From the NCBI GenBank assembly GCA_001689515.1, contig LUJR01000039.1, forward strand, positions 62,001 to 126,000: a DNA stretch of 64,000 nucleotides, given 5' to 3'. Within the stretch, counting starts at the first letter, position 1, and each line of letters opens with the position of its first letter. Positions 33,794 through 43,710 of the stretch are shown piece after piece. The notes under the pieces were generated by a model. The model was not told the origin of the DNA. It saw only the letters and a program-made list of their open reading frames with translations, and did no database searches. The stretch is from Bacteroidales bacterium M7 (GTDB lineage Bacteria > Bacteroidota > Bacteroidia > Bacteroidales > Muribaculaceae). A program made the translations under genes and the position numbers.

Positions 33794-35200
33794 TTAGTCT
33801 TCATCTTCGTCGTCCACTGTCTTAGGCAAAGTCATATGCAGAAGCAGAAAACCAAGTATGCCTGCAAGGAAAGACCCTACAACGATACCGATTTTGGCAT
33901 GGTTTAGCAAATCAACACTGGCGGCATCTGCCCCCGGGAAACTAAGATTGGCAATAAAGAGACTTACGGTAAAACCGATACCTCCAAGGACTGCCACAGA
34001 AGCCATCATCTTCCAATTGGAACGCGAAGGCATCGGAGCCCATCCGAGTTTGACCGTAAGCCATGAGAAAGCGAAAATGCCGAGGAACTTGCCCAATACA
34101 AGTCCGCATATGATGGCGAGCGAGATGCCCTCGATGATGGTGACAGGGGCAATATTGAGAAGGAATATACCAGCATTGGCAAATGCGAACACTGGTATGA
34201 TGATATATGTGACTACAGGATGCAAAGAGTCCTCAAGGTCCTGAAGCGGCGATATAACCTTGTCCGAAGCATGCTCCACCTGCTTGAGCCAAGCCATCTG
34301 CTCATGGTTGAGAATGGTCTTCTGGGTGAGTTGCTCGTCAGCCTCATCCTTGAAATTGGATATTGCCGTGCGTATCATCTGGATATATTTCTTAGGCTCA
34401 AACACCGGCGTGGCTGGCACACAGAATGCCACAAGGACACCGGCAATAGTAGGATGTATGCCCGAATTGAGGAACAGGAACCATACCACGCCACCTATGC
34501 CTATATAGAAAATCTTGCTCTGGATGTGCATCTTCGAACCTAACAGAAGCAGCACAAGCAGTCCGACGGCATAGAGCAGCAACATCGCATCAATATGTCC
34601 GCTATAGAACACCGCGATGACTATGATGCCACCTATATCATCCACCACAGCAAGTGTAGTCAGAAATATTTTAAGTGAAAGCGGCACTCGTTTTCCAAGC
34701 ATGGCAAGCACACCAAGCGAAAACGCGATGTCCGTAGCCATCGGTATAGCCGCTCCACCTGCATAGGGAGTCCCATGAGCAAACAGGAAGAAAATCAATA
34801 CCGGGGCTATCATACCGCCTATGGCACCCATGATAGGAAGAAATGCCTGACGGAACGATGACAGTTCACCGACCAGCACCTCTCGCTTGATTTCGAGTCC
34901 TATAGAGAAGAAAAACACAGCCATGAGCGCATCATTGATAAAAGCAAGCATGCTCATGGGCTGTCCGTGGTGGCTGAAGAGATTGAAGTCTCCTACTTGC
35001 AGCCGCACCTCTTGGGTCCAGAATTCATTGTAATATTCATTTATGCCGGGAATATTTGCTACAATCAAGGCAAGACCTGTGGCAAAAAGCAGCACGTTAC
35101 CAGCTGTAGCATGACGACGCAGCGCCTGACGTGTGGAGTAGAACACCTTGTGTGTCAGTGTAGCCGAAGCATCGCGCAATAAGTTTGAATTAATGGTCAT
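33794..35200 (-). CDS. nhaA: Sodium/proton antiporter NhaA
   Basis: Exchanges two protons for one sodium ion across the inner membrane, for pH and salt balance. The 468-residue protein has 11-12 helices. The ion-binding aspartate pair appears in LAVVDDIGGIIVIAVFY, and FFSIGLEIKREVLVGEL and MATDIAFSLGVLAMLGKR are standard. It is longer than E. coli NhaA: a cytoplasmic loop (about residues 270-310, rich in charged residues) and an acidic tail VDDEDED extend it. A -7 box is 127 bp upstream. It probably leads the GlmU-like gene. Confidence 0.94.
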   Translation of the reverse strand: MTINSNLLRDASATLTHKVFYSTRQALRRHATAGNVLLFATGLALIVANIPGINEYYNEFWTQEVRLQVGDFNLFSHHGQPMSMLAFINDALMAVFFFSIGLEIKREVLVGELSSFRQAFLPIMGAIGGMIAPVLIFFLFAHGTPYAGGAAIPMATDIAFSLGVLAMLGKRVPLSLKIFLTTLAVVDDIGGIIVIAVFYSGHIDAMLLLYAVGLLVLLLLGSKMHIQSKIFYIGIGGVVWFLFLNSGIHPTIAGVLVAFCVPATPVFEPKKYIQMIRTAISNFKDEADEQLTQKTILNHEQMAWLKQVEHASDKVISPLQDLEDSLHPVVTYIIIPVFAFANAGIFLLNIAPVTIIEGISLAIICGLVLGKFLGIFAFSWLTVKLGWAPMPSRSNWKMMASVAVLGGIGFTVSLFIANLSFPGADAASVDLLNHAKIGIVVGSFLAGILGFLLLHMTLPKTVDDEDED

Positions 35201-35326
35201 CTGTGTGATTTTAGTTGATAATCAGGATAATTCATATCTCAGGTTATCACAATCCCGAGACATAGTCAAGTTTTGTATTAATGACAGCAATTGCCATCAA
35301 TTTGGTTATACTTCGTAAATTTATGA

Positions 35327-35367
35327 CAAAGGTACTAAAAAAGCATGACGTTTTTTGCGTATCTTTG
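35327..35367. promoter_or_regulatory. Divergent promoter pair, nhaA and PEP-domain gene
   Basis: Minus strand TACCTTTG at 35327-35334 (for nhaA, leader about 125 nt) and plus strand TATCTTTG at 35360-35367 (leader about 42 nt). The two -7 boxes are 25 bp apart, so polymerase at one would cover the -33 region of the other. Confidence 0.6.
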
Positions 35368-35412
35368 TGGAAACCTTTACCAAAGGGTTATAATGATACC
35401 TGAAAACGGAGC

Positions 35413-38391
35413 ATGAACGAAGAAACATTAAACCAATTATATCTTAAAGATACAGCTTTTCAGGACCTGATGCAGCGGCGCATATTCAATGTGCTGCTGA
35501 TAGCGTCGCCATATGATGCTTTCATGATGGAAGACGACGGCAGAGTCGAGGAACAGCTGTTTTTCGAATACGTCTCGCTCAACCTGTCAAGTCCGCCGCG
35601 TGTCACCAAAGCCCGCTCCAACGCGGAAGCCATGGAGAAACTCTCCCAGAACAAATTTGACATGGTTATAACCATGCCGGGTGTCGACATATCCGAGACA
35701 TTCACCGGCGCACGAGCCATCAAAGCACTTTATCCCGACCTTCCCATCGTGGTGCTTACACCGTTCAGCAAAGAAGTATCGCGCCGTCTCGCCAACGAGG
35801 ATCTCAGCTGCGTGGACTATGTGTTTTCATGGCTCGGCAACGTAGATCTTCTCCTCGCCATCATCAAGCTGATGGAGGATAAAGCCAATGCCGAAAACGA
35901 TGTTAACAATGTCGGCGTACAGATGATAATGCTCGTCGAGGACTCCGTGAGATTCTATTCGTCAGCTCTGCCACACCTATATAAATTCCTGTTCAAGCAG
36001 TCACGCCTCTTTGCCACCGAAGCGCTCAACGAGCATGAGCAGATGCTTCGCATGCGCGGCAGACCCAAAGTGATGCTGGCGCGTAACTACGAGGAAGCAG
36101 TGGAACTATATGAGAAATATGGCCACAACATGCTTGGAGTCATCAGCGACATATCCTTCAAGCGCGATGGCATCAAAGACACGCATGCCGGCATCAGACT
36201 CACGGAGTACCTGAGGGAGAAAGACCCTATGCTCCCTGTCATTCTTGAATCAAGCGACAGCGAGAACAAGGACATCGTCAAAAATCTCGGGCATCAGTTT
36301 ATCGACAAGAACAGCAAGAAATTCCCGGTAGACCTCGGAGATGCCATCATGACCACCTTCGGCTTCGGCGATTTCATACTACGCAACCCTGCCACAGGCG
36401 AGGAGATCATGCGCATTACATCGCTTAAAGATATGCAGTACAATATCTTTAAGATACCCGACGAGACGCTATTCTACCACTCCCGCCACAATGACATATC
36501 CCGCTGGCTCTACAGCCGCGCCCTCTTTCCCATCGCCGATATAATCAAGGAGCACCGTTTTCAGGACCTCAGCGAAGCCCCTGCTGTCAAGCAGCTCTTT
36601 TTTGACCTCATAGTCAAGTACCGCAAGATGAAAAACCGTGGCGTAGTGGCTGTGTTCAAAAAAGGACGGTTTGACAAATACAGCAATTTCGCCCGTATCG
36701 GACAAGGCTCTCTCGGAGGCAAAGGCCGCGGTCTGGCATTCATCGACTCGATAATAAAGCGTAATCCGGTCTGCGACGATTTCGACGGCATCACCATCAG
36801 CATCCCGCGCACGGTCGTGCTCTGCACCGACGTGTTCGACGAGTTCATGACGAGCAACAACCTCTACCCTCTCGCCCTGAGCGATGCACCCGATGCCGAG
36901 ATACTGCACCACTTCCTGCAGGCGCGTCTGCCCGAATACCTGATTGAGGATTTCTTCGCCCTGTTTGAGGTGATTGACAAGCCTCTTGCCATTCGCAGTT
37001 CCAGTCTGCTTGAAGACTCTCATTACCAGCCGTTTGCAGGCATATACTCCACCTACATGATACCCCATGTGCATGACAAGTACGAGATGCTGCGTCTGCT
37101 CAGCTGCGCCATCAAGGGAGTATACGCCTCGGTGTATTTCGCCGACAGCAAGGCTTACATGACTGCCACGAGCAATGTCATCGACCAGGAGAAGATGGCT
37201 GTGATTATACAGGAGGTAATCGGAAAGGATGTCGAGGGCATGTATTTCCCTTCATTCTCAGGTGTCGGACGGTCGCTCAACTACTATCCCATCAACGACG
37301 AGAAACCAGAGGACGGCGTAGCAGAGATAGCCGTAGGTTTGGGCAAATATATCGTGGACGGAGGCGCCGGACTGAGATTTTCGCCGCTTCACCCCGAGAA
37401 GGTACTCCAGACATCAGAGCTTGACCTCGCTCTCCGCGACACCCAACGCCGCATGAACGCCCTTGACATGGCGAACGTGGACGCTGACTTCAATGTGGAC
37501 GACGGTTTCAACCTCCTCAACCTAAAAGTGCAGGACATAGCCGAGAAAGGCGCACTGAAATACCTCGTCTCCACATATGACCACAACAACGCCATGCTGC
37601 GTGACACCGATGCCGGTACTGGCCGCAAGGTGGTTACATTCAACAACGTCTTGAAACACGGTGTATTCCCCCTTGCCAAAGCCGTCGACTTCATGCTCAC
37701 CAAAGGGAGCCAGGAGATGGCACGCCCGGTAGAAATAGAGTTTGCCGGAATAGTGGAGCCTGACGCATCCACCAAGGAACGTCACAAAGGACAACTGTTT
37801 TGGCTACAGATACGCCCTATAGTCGACCGCAAAGAGCTTGTAGATGACTCCATGATGGCAGCCAAGGATGAAGATGTGCTGCTGCGCAGCCACACCGCTC
37901 TCGGACATGGCAATGTCGAGGGAGTTCGCACAGTGGTGTACATACGCCCCGAACAGTTCTCATCAAGCCGCAACGATTTCATAGCCCGCGAAGTCGCCAA
38001 AATAAATCAGGAAATGGTAGAGCGTGGCGAAGGCTATATACTCATAGGTCCGGGTCGCTGGGGTTCAAGCGACACAGCCCTCGGCATACCTGTAAAATGG
38101 CCACATATAGCCGGAGCGAAACTGATAGTAGAGTCATCGCTGCCCGGCTACCGCATAGAACCGAGTCAAGGCACACATTTCTTCCAGAACCTCACATCAT
38201 TCGGAGTAGGATATTTTACAATAGACACACGCCGAGAGACAGGTTTTGTAGACTATGACCTGCTCAATTTGATGCCAGCCGCCTATGAGAGCGACAACAT
38301 ACGCATCGTCAGATTCGACTCCGCACTTCCTATAGGCATCAACGGCATGAAGGGCGAAGGCGTTGTGCTTAAACCTGTCACAAATCATTAA
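35413..38391 (+). CDS. Receiver-like / PEP-pyruvate-dikinase-type ATP-grasp fusion protein
   Basis: A 992-residue cytoplasmic protein. Residues about 25-155 form a receiver-like fold in which the phospho-acceptor position reads DMVITMPG (T87), so it is degenerate. Residues 168-310 form a second receiver that keeps all key sites: E176/D177 (LVEDS), D246 (VISDISF), S280 (LESSDS) and K299 (IDKN). Then comes a PPDK/PEP-synthase N-terminal ATP-binding domain: GQGSLGGKGRG (430-440), IRSSSLLEDS and a final FWLQIRPI. The usual phosphohistidine swivel and PEP TIM-barrel domains are missing; instead about 190 residues with ILIGPGRWGSSDTALG follow. Function unknown; I infer a regulated phosphotransfer enzyme. 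A coiled-coil gene follows 15 bp later. Confidence 0.8.
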   Translation: MNEETLNQLYLKDTAFQDLMQRRIFNVLLIASPYDAFMMEDDGRVEEQLFFEYVSLNLSSPPRVTKARSNAEAMEKLSQNKFDMVITMPGVDISETFTGARAIKALYPDLPIVVLTPFSKEVSRRLANEDLSCVDYVFSWLGNVDLLLAIIKLMEDKANAENDVNNVGVQMIMLVEDSVRFYSSALPHLYKFLFKQSRLFATEALNEHEQMLRMRGRPKVMLARNYEEAVELYEKYGHNMLGVISDISFKRDGIKDTHAGIRLTEYLREKDPMLPVILESSDSENKDIVKNLGHQFIDKNSKKFPVDLGDAIMTTFGFGDFILRNPATGEEIMRITSLKDMQYNIFKIPDETLFYHSRHNDISRWLYSRALFPIADIIKEHRFQDLSEAPAVKQLFFDLIVKYRKMKNRGVVAVFKKGRFDKYSNFARIGQGSLGGKGRGLAFIDSIIKRNPVCDDFDGITISIPRTVVLCTDVFDEFMTSNNLYPLALSDAPDAEILHHFLQARLPEYLIEDFFALFEVIDKPLAIRSSSLLEDSHYQPFAGIYSTYMIPHVHDKYEMLRLLSCAIKGVYASVYFADSKAYMTATSNVIDQEKMAVIIQEVIGKDVEGMYFPSFSGVGRSLNYYPINDEKPEDGVAEIAVGLGKYIVDGGAGLRFSPLHPEKVLQTSELDLALRDTQRRMNALDMANVDADFNVDDGFNLLNLKVQDIAEKGALKYLVSTYDHNNAMLRDTDAGTGRKVVTFNNVLKHGVFPLAKAVDFMLTKGSQEMARPVEIEFAGIVEPDASTKERHKGQLFWLQIRPIVDRKELVDDSMMAAKDEDVLLRSHTALGHGNVEGVRTVVYIRPEQFSSSRNDFIAREVAKINQEMVERGEGYILIGPGRWGSSDTALGIPVKWPHIAGAKLIVESSLPGYRIEPSQGTHFFQNLTSFGVGYFTIDTRRETGFVDYDLLNLMPAAYESDNIRIVRFDSALPIGINGMKGEGVVLKPVTNH

Positions 38392-38406
38392 AACAGAAAG
38401 AAACTA

Positions 38407-39057
38407 ATGGCACTGATATACTTTGTGAAGCGCGCTCTCGGATTTGACAACACCGATGACGAGACAGAAGATGAAATTGACAATCCGTTTATCAAGGCTA
38501 CCAAGACATCAGATGAAACAGCCGAACGTGCACTACTCCCGACACAGGCATCCACTTCTGCGATGAAGGCTGACGATGATGACCGGTCTGAATCCGAGAT
38601 GCCTCTTGTCGACGCTTCCCTCCCGGGCTGTATATTTGACTCGGTCATCAGACTGTTTAACCGTACGATGCCAGATTTTGTCAGAGAATGCCTCGACACC
38701 GACAGCCAGCGGCAATATCTCTACCATGCGATAGAGAGTGACGTGCGCCGTCAGATGATACGCGTCGTGGAAGAAGTCAAGCTCCATGCCGTCAAATCAT
38801 CCGATGCTTCTAAGGAGACTTTGCCCGATACTATTGCAACTGACAACTACAAACGGCAACTCCGCACGTCATACAACAACTTCCGCCGCGAAAAAGAAGC
38901 CTTGGAGCGACGCATCATAGAGCTGGAAAACTCGCTGCATACTGCCAATGACGAAAACTCCCGTCTGCAAAACGAGATAACCATGCTCAACCGACGCATA
39001 CGCCGTTCGAAGAGCAAGTCTCCTATCGACGATGACTTGCAGCCATCATTGTTCTGA
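38407..39057 (+). CDS. Hypothetical coiled-coil protein
   Basis: Not recognised. 216 residues: a short N-terminal helix (MALIYFVKRALGF), a long acidic, serine/threonine-rich region that is probably disordered, a middle helical part (IFDSVIRLFNRTMPDFVREC), and a C-terminal coiled coil from about residue 155 (FRREKEALERRIIELENSL, continuing as heptads). It ends PSLF. No signal peptide. It is 15 bp after the receiver/PPDK-like gene and so probably co-transcribed and perhaps a partner of it. Position is the only clue to function. Confidence 0.7.
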   Translation: MALIYFVKRALGFDNTDDETEDEIDNPFIKATKTSDETAERALLPTQASTSAMKADDDDRSESEMPLVDASLPGCIFDSVIRLFNRTMPDFVRECLDTDSQRQYLYHAIESDVRRQMIRVVEEVKLHAVKSSDASKETLPDTIATDNYKRQLRTSYNNFRREKEALERRIIELENSLHTANDENSRLQNEITMLNRRIRRSKSKSPIDDDLQPSLF

Positions 39058-39108
39058 TATACACGTAAATACCGCAGTCAGGCAATATACTGATTCATTG
39101 TTACTCAT

Positions 39109-39116
39109 TAAATTTG
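39109..39116 (+). promoter_or_regulatory. -7 box of DPP IV-like gene
   Basis: TAAATTTG followed by CC, about 85 bp before the start codon at 39201. Confidence 0.55.
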
Positions 39117-39200
39117 CCCGCTGCATATTGAACAATCATATCATCAAATACATTTAAGCATCAAAGCGGCGTGACTGCCGTCTCAAAAGGTTATATTAAT

Positions 39201-41396
39201 ATGAAGCTAAATTCCCGCCATAGGCTATACGCTCTGATAGCCGGCTCACTGATATGTGCCGCCTCTGCCTCCGAGGTATCTGCTATTGATCTGTCTGATT
39301 GCGTATATCCTGGCAATCTGCCTGCATATTCAGCTCCTGACATACAGTTTCTCCCTGATGGTGCATCATATGCCATGCTTAGTGCCGACGGCAAACGCAT
39401 CATCAAATATGACTGCAAGACAGCCACTGAAACAGGTGTCATATTGGATATCGACAATACCCGCGAAAACACCATCGGACGCATCGAAGCCTACACCATC
39501 AGTCCTGACGGCTCAAAGGTCCTTGTCAAAACCGACAGCCGCCCCATCTACCGCCGAAGCTCGTCAGGAAAATATTTCTTCTATGAAATCAGAAGCCGCC
39601 TTCTGAAAAAGCTGTCAGACAATCATGAGCGTCAGCAGTCACCCGTCTTTTCACCTGACGGACGCATGGTGGCTTTTGTCGATTCCAATAATATATACAT
39701 CAAAAAACTTGATTATGGCACGGAAGTAGCTGTAACCACTGACGGACTTAAAAACAGCATCATCAACGGCGTCCCCGACTGGACTTACGAAGAAGAGTTC
39801 GGCGAAACATGCTCGATGGTATGGACGGCTGACAACTCGACCCTCTGCTACCTGAAGTACGACGAAACAGATGTGCCGCTATATAATCTGCCCATATACG
39901 AAGGTGCATGCTCTCCGCGCAAGGAATACAGCCTCTATCCCGGTACTCTCAGTTACAAATATCCCGTTGCAGGTCAGCCTAACTCGCGTCTGACTCTGCA
40001 TAGTTATGACATCGAGACACGCAAGAACAAGTCCATAGCCCTCGGCAACGGCTCATACGAATATATTCCGCGCATCTATTCAACCCCTGAGGCTGACAAG
40101 ATTCTTGCTGTGACCCTCAACCGTGACCAGAATCGCATGGAAATCTATTCCGTCAATCCCAAGTCGACTCTCAGCAGTTCAATTTACGTAGACCAGACAC
40201 AAAATGCCTGGATAGAGCCTGATGCCTACGAAGCACTACGCATAATGCCTCAGTCGTTTATCTTGAGTTCGTCACGCTCAGGCTACCGGCACTATTACGA
40301 ATACAGCTACTCAGGAGCACTGATCAAGCAGATTACATCGGGAGACTACGATGTCACAGCCCTGTTGGGATATGATTCTGACAGTCAGACATATTACATG
40401 CAGTCATGCCGTAATGGTGCAGTCAACCGCACCATCAGCTCCATAGACCGCAAAGGTCAGATTAAAGACATGTCGCCGGTCAAAGGCTGCGCGTCAGCCG
40501 TATTCTCTCCCGATGCCAAATATTATCTTGAGAGCTACAGCAGTCTGTCACAAGCACCATCATACGTCCTCAAATCATCAAAAGGCAAGGAAATCAAGAC
40601 ATTCGGCGATAACTCATCATACGCTCAGAGATACTCGTCGCTTCCTCGTCAGGATATCGCCACCATCGATGTCAACGGCATCACACTCAATGCCCTCATA
40701 GTCAAACCGTCAGATATGATGTCTGGCAAGAGATATCCCCTGATTATCAACCAATACAGTGGTCCTGGCTCTCAGGAAGTCCTTGACCGCTGGACAGCGG
40801 ACTGGACCCGCTACTTCGCATCACGAGGATACGTCATAGCCACCATAGACCCGCGTGGCACCGGAGGACGTGGCAGAGCATTCATGGACGCGGTGTACTG
40901 CAAACTCGGCATCACAGAAGCCTCAGACCTGATTGCAGCCGCAAAATCACTGTCAAACATGGACTATATAGATGCAAACCGCATAGGCATATACGGATGG
41001 AGCTATGGCGGTTATGAAGCACTCATGTGCGCCACCGCCCCGCAGTCACCCTTCAAAGCCACTGTAGCCGTGGCACCGGTCACTGACTGGAGATACTATG
41101 ACACGGCATATACCGAACGATACATGCGTACTCCCCAGCAGAACGAGACCGGATACGACACATCAGCACCTCTCAACCGCATAGACAATCTAAATGGTAA
41201 TCTGCTCATGATGTGGGGCACTCTTGATGACAACGTACACCCTGCCAACAGTCTGGAGTTCATATCCCGCATGCAGATGCATGGGAAGTATCCTCAGATA
41301 CTGGTTTTCCCTAATCAGAACCATTCTATCAACGGCTGCGAACTTCGGGAAGTCGTATATAGCCGCATGCTTGATTTCTTTGACTCCAACATGTAA
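39201..41396 (+). CDS. Dipeptidyl-peptidase IV-like S9 peptidase
   Basis: A secreted serine peptidase of 731 residues removing N-terminal dipeptides, probably in the periplasm. A signal peptide (MKLNSRHRLYALIAGSLICA) is followed by the DPP IV beta-propeller, with DWTYEEEFGET carrying the double glutamate that binds the substrate amino group. The C-terminal alpha/beta hydrolase has S601 in YGWSYGGYE, D676 in GTLDDNVH and H708 in NQNHSI, the standard triad. The start is chosen at the ATG before the signal peptide; the longer reading from 39171 adds ten residues without support. It has its own promoter and leads the rightward run. Confidence 0.95.
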   Translation: MKLNSRHRLYALIAGSLICAASASEVSAIDLSDCVYPGNLPAYSAPDIQFLPDGASYAMLSADGKRIIKYDCKTATETGVILDIDNTRENTIGRIEAYTISPDGSKVLVKTDSRPIYRRSSSGKYFFYEIRSRLLKKLSDNHERQQSPVFSPDGRMVAFVDSNNIYIKKLDYGTEVAVTTDGLKNSIINGVPDWTYEEEFGETCSMVWTADNSTLCYLKYDETDVPLYNLPIYEGACSPRKEYSLYPGTLSYKYPVAGQPNSRLTLHSYDIETRKNKSIALGNGSYEYIPRIYSTPEADKILAVTLNRDQNRMEIYSVNPKSTLSSSIYVDQTQNAWIEPDAYEALRIMPQSFILSSSRSGYRHYYEYSYSGALIKQITSGDYDVTALLGYDSDSQTYYMQSCRNGAVNRTISSIDRKGQIKDMSPVKGCASAVFSPDAKYYLESYSSLSQAPSYVLKSSKGKEIKTFGDNSSYAQRYSSLPRQDIATIDVNGITLNALIVKPSDMMSGKRYPLIINQYSGPGSQEVLDRWTADWTRYFASRGYVIATIDPRGTGGRGRAFMDAVYCKLGITEASDLIAAAKSLSNMDYIDANRIGIYGWSYGGYEALMCATAPQSPFKATVAVAPVTDWRYYDTAYTERYMRTPQQNETGYDTSAPLNRIDNLNGNLLMMWGTLDDNVHPANSLEFISRMQMHGKYPQILVFPNQNHSINGCELREVVYSRMLDFFDSNM

Positions 41397-41432
41397 TCCA
41401 CTTATTAAAGCCTGCACTACCACCAACAAGTC

Positions 41433-42758
41433 ATGATAGAGATAAGCAAGAGAAAACGCAACTTGGACATGGGCATAATCACCCTGTGGCTACATTGGGC
41501 ACTCGCTACATGTGCTCTTGCGCTGCCCATACTTCTGGGGTATTTTATGCCATTGAAATGGTTGCCGATGGTTATTTTTATGGAAGTAATCGGTCTGTAT
41601 TACTACATACGATCATCAGCAGAAGCAGCCCCGCGATGTTATCTGATCATGAACATCTGTGCCCGCGCCCTCATATGTTCCGGGGTAATCATGCTTATAA
41701 TCAATATAGCATTCTCAACTGGAGCCATACATGCTCTATATGAGGCAGACACTCTTAATCGTGAGATTCCATTTATTCCCACGCTCATCATCTCCCCCGC
41801 AGCTTGTTTCTTCGCGACAATCGCATCCCTCAGAAAATCCAGGCAGTCATTTTGTCAGAATTGCATAATACGATACGGCAGTGCAGCCGAACGCGGATTC
41901 ATCGGTGCGATATACAAGCAGGAAGGAAACCGCCAGTCAGAATTGCTGGCGTGGCTGACAGGACTGATAACCCTGTTTGATTGGGGTTACTACCTGACAT
42001 GCTATATTAATGTTAATTTTAACCGCCCCGATACTTTTTTCCTTGTTGTCATTCCCGTCGGTTTCTACGTTCTGACCCTTATCTACACAGCACTCCGCTA
42101 CTCCGGACTTCTTGCCTACTATAGCAAAGAAGCAATCGGAGCCGCACGTGCCCGAGGGTCTATCACCCAGCTTCGTTTTCTGGTCGTATATGACAATTCC
42201 ATATTTCTTGGTCCTGATGACCCTGAACAGTCATCACCACGCCTTGACACTCCATATACGCTGACCATACACTACTGCAAGGATATACCCATTGAGTTAG
42301 TCAAAGACTATTTCTGCAACCTCGCACAAGCTCAGGACGCAACCATCAAGTACATATACACATCCGAGTCAGGCAACCTTGACGGCACAATCCGGCACTA
42401 CATCGCCACCATAGCCAACAAAGACGACATCGACTATTCCCTCCATCCCGACGGGGAGTGGTACACTTTTTACCAGCTCAAGCAAATGATCAACGCTCGC
42501 AAACTTGCTCCGCTGCTCAGAGCCGAGATAGTCAGGATATACACCACCGTCATGACATGGAAAACATATGACGAAAAAGGAAGACGACTATACAAAATCA
42601 AAAATTACCGCCCTACTTTCCACTTACAGCAGCTCCCTGACTGGAATGTGGATTTCAATGACAACCGCTGGCTGTTCATAGCTGCCAACAATGAAGATGT
42701 GCGCTTCTTTAAGCTCAGAAGACTGGTAAAACGTATCTTATTCGGGCGAAAAATCTGA
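41433..42758 (+). CDS. Unknown polytopic membrane protein with soluble C-terminal domain
   Basis: Not recognised. 441 residues. The first half has about six hydrophobic segments (ITLWLHWALATCALALPILL, LPMVIFMEVIGLYYYI, RALICSGVIMLIINIAF, IPTLIISPAACFFATIA, LAWLTGLITLFDWGYYL, FFLVVIPVGFYVLTLIY). Residues about 255-430 are soluble, with DTPYTLTIHYCKDIPIELV, GEWYTFYQLKQMINA and FNDNRWLFIAANNEDVRFF, and probably cytoplasmic, ending in a basic tail. No catalytic motif was seen. It lies 36 bp after the DPP IV-like gene and 15 bp before miaA, in the same direction. Confidence 0.7.
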   Translation: MIEISKRKRNLDMGIITLWLHWALATCALALPILLGYFMPLKWLPMVIFMEVIGLYYYIRSSAEAAPRCYLIMNICARALICSGVIMLIINIAFSTGAIHALYEADTLNREIPFIPTLIISPAACFFATIASLRKSRQSFCQNCIIRYGSAAERGFIGAIYKQEGNRQSELLAWLTGLITLFDWGYYLTCYINVNFNRPDTFFLVVIPVGFYVLTLIYTALRYSGLLAYYSKEAIGAARARGSITQLRFLVVYDNSIFLGPDDPEQSSPRLDTPYTLTIHYCKDIPIELVKDYFCNLAQAQDATIKYIYTSESGNLDGTIRHYIATIANKDDIDYSLHPDGEWYTFYQLKQMINARKLAPLLRAEIVRIYTTVMTWKTYDEKGRRLYKIKNYRPTFHLQQLPDWNVDFNDNRWLFIAANNEDVRFFKLRRLVKRILFGRKI

Positions 42759-42773
42759 TTAATCCTGACCAAA

Positions 42774-43709
42774 ATGGCATCAGACAACACCCTGCAACTA
42801 CTTGTTGTCACCGGACCTACCGCATCTGGCAAGACATACCGTGCCGTAAGTCTTGCAAAGCAGCTTGACGGCGAAATCATAAGTGCCGATTCACGCCAGA
42901 TATACCGCAACATGGATATAGGCACAGGCAAGGATCTGCATGAATACGGCTCCGTCCCCTACCATATGATTGACATATGCCCTGCCGGTTATAAGTATAA
43001 TCTATACGAGTACCTTCGGGATGCCGACAATGCCATTGCCACTGTCAAGGGCAACGGACACCTACCTATAATTTGCGGGGGCACAGGACTTTATATCGAA
43101 AGCATCCTCAAAGGTATAAGATTGCCGGAAGTGCCTGAAAATAGGGAGCTTCGGGATGCCTTGGCTGGCAAATCTCTTGAAGAACTCACCGCGCAGTTGT
43201 CACAGATGAAGACATTGCATAATGTGACCGATGTCGACACATGCCAGAGGGCGATACGCGCCATAGAGATTGCGACTTATTATCAGCAACATCCCCAGCA
43301 GGCTATACTCACCGTCCCGCATCCGATAAGCAATGCGCTGATAGTGGGTGTCGACATTGACCGTGACAACCGCCGCCACAGGATTTCAGACCGACTTGAC
43401 GCACGTCTCAGGGAGGGTATGATCGATGAAGTGGACTCTCTTCTTAAAAGCGGCATACCAGCCGATGACCTTATCTATTACGGACTGGAATACAAATTCC
43501 TGACACTGTATCTGACCGGCAAACTCACATATCAGGAGATGTATTCAGATCTGGAAACAGCCATACACCAGTTTGCAAAGCGGCAGATGACATGGTTCAG
43601 AGGCATGGAACGGCGCGGATTCCATATCCACTGGCTTCCGTATGACATGCCTGACAGCGACTTTAACGAAGCAGTCCAGACCCTCATAGATAAATTCCAC
43701 ACCAACTAA
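42774..43709 (+). CDS. miaA: tRNA dimethylallyltransferase
   Basis: Transfers a dimethylallyl group to A37 of tRNAs reading UNN codons. 311 residues. The P-loop is VTGPTASGKTYRAV (residues 12-25); SADSRQIYRNMDIGTGK and the PAGYKYNLYEYLRDA and GGTGLYIESILKG blocks are the family signatures, and FAKRQMTWFRGM is the C-terminal tRNA-contacting motif. It sits two bases ahead of yraN, which suggests co-translation. Confidence 0.96.
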   Translation: MASDNTLQLLVVTGPTASGKTYRAVSLAKQLDGEIISADSRQIYRNMDIGTGKDLHEYGSVPYHMIDICPAGYKYNLYEYLRDADNAIATVKGNGHLPIICGGTGLYIESILKGIRLPEVPENRELRDALAGKSLEELTAQLSQMKTLHNVTDVDTCQRAIRAIEIATYYQQHPQQAILTVPHPISNALIVGVDIDRDNRRHRISDRLDARLREGMIDEVDSLLKSGIPADDLIYYGLEYKFLTLYLTGKLTYQEMYSDLETAIHQFAKRQMTWFRGMERRGFHIHWLPYDMPDSDFNEAVQTLIDKFHTN

Positions 43710-43710
43710 A

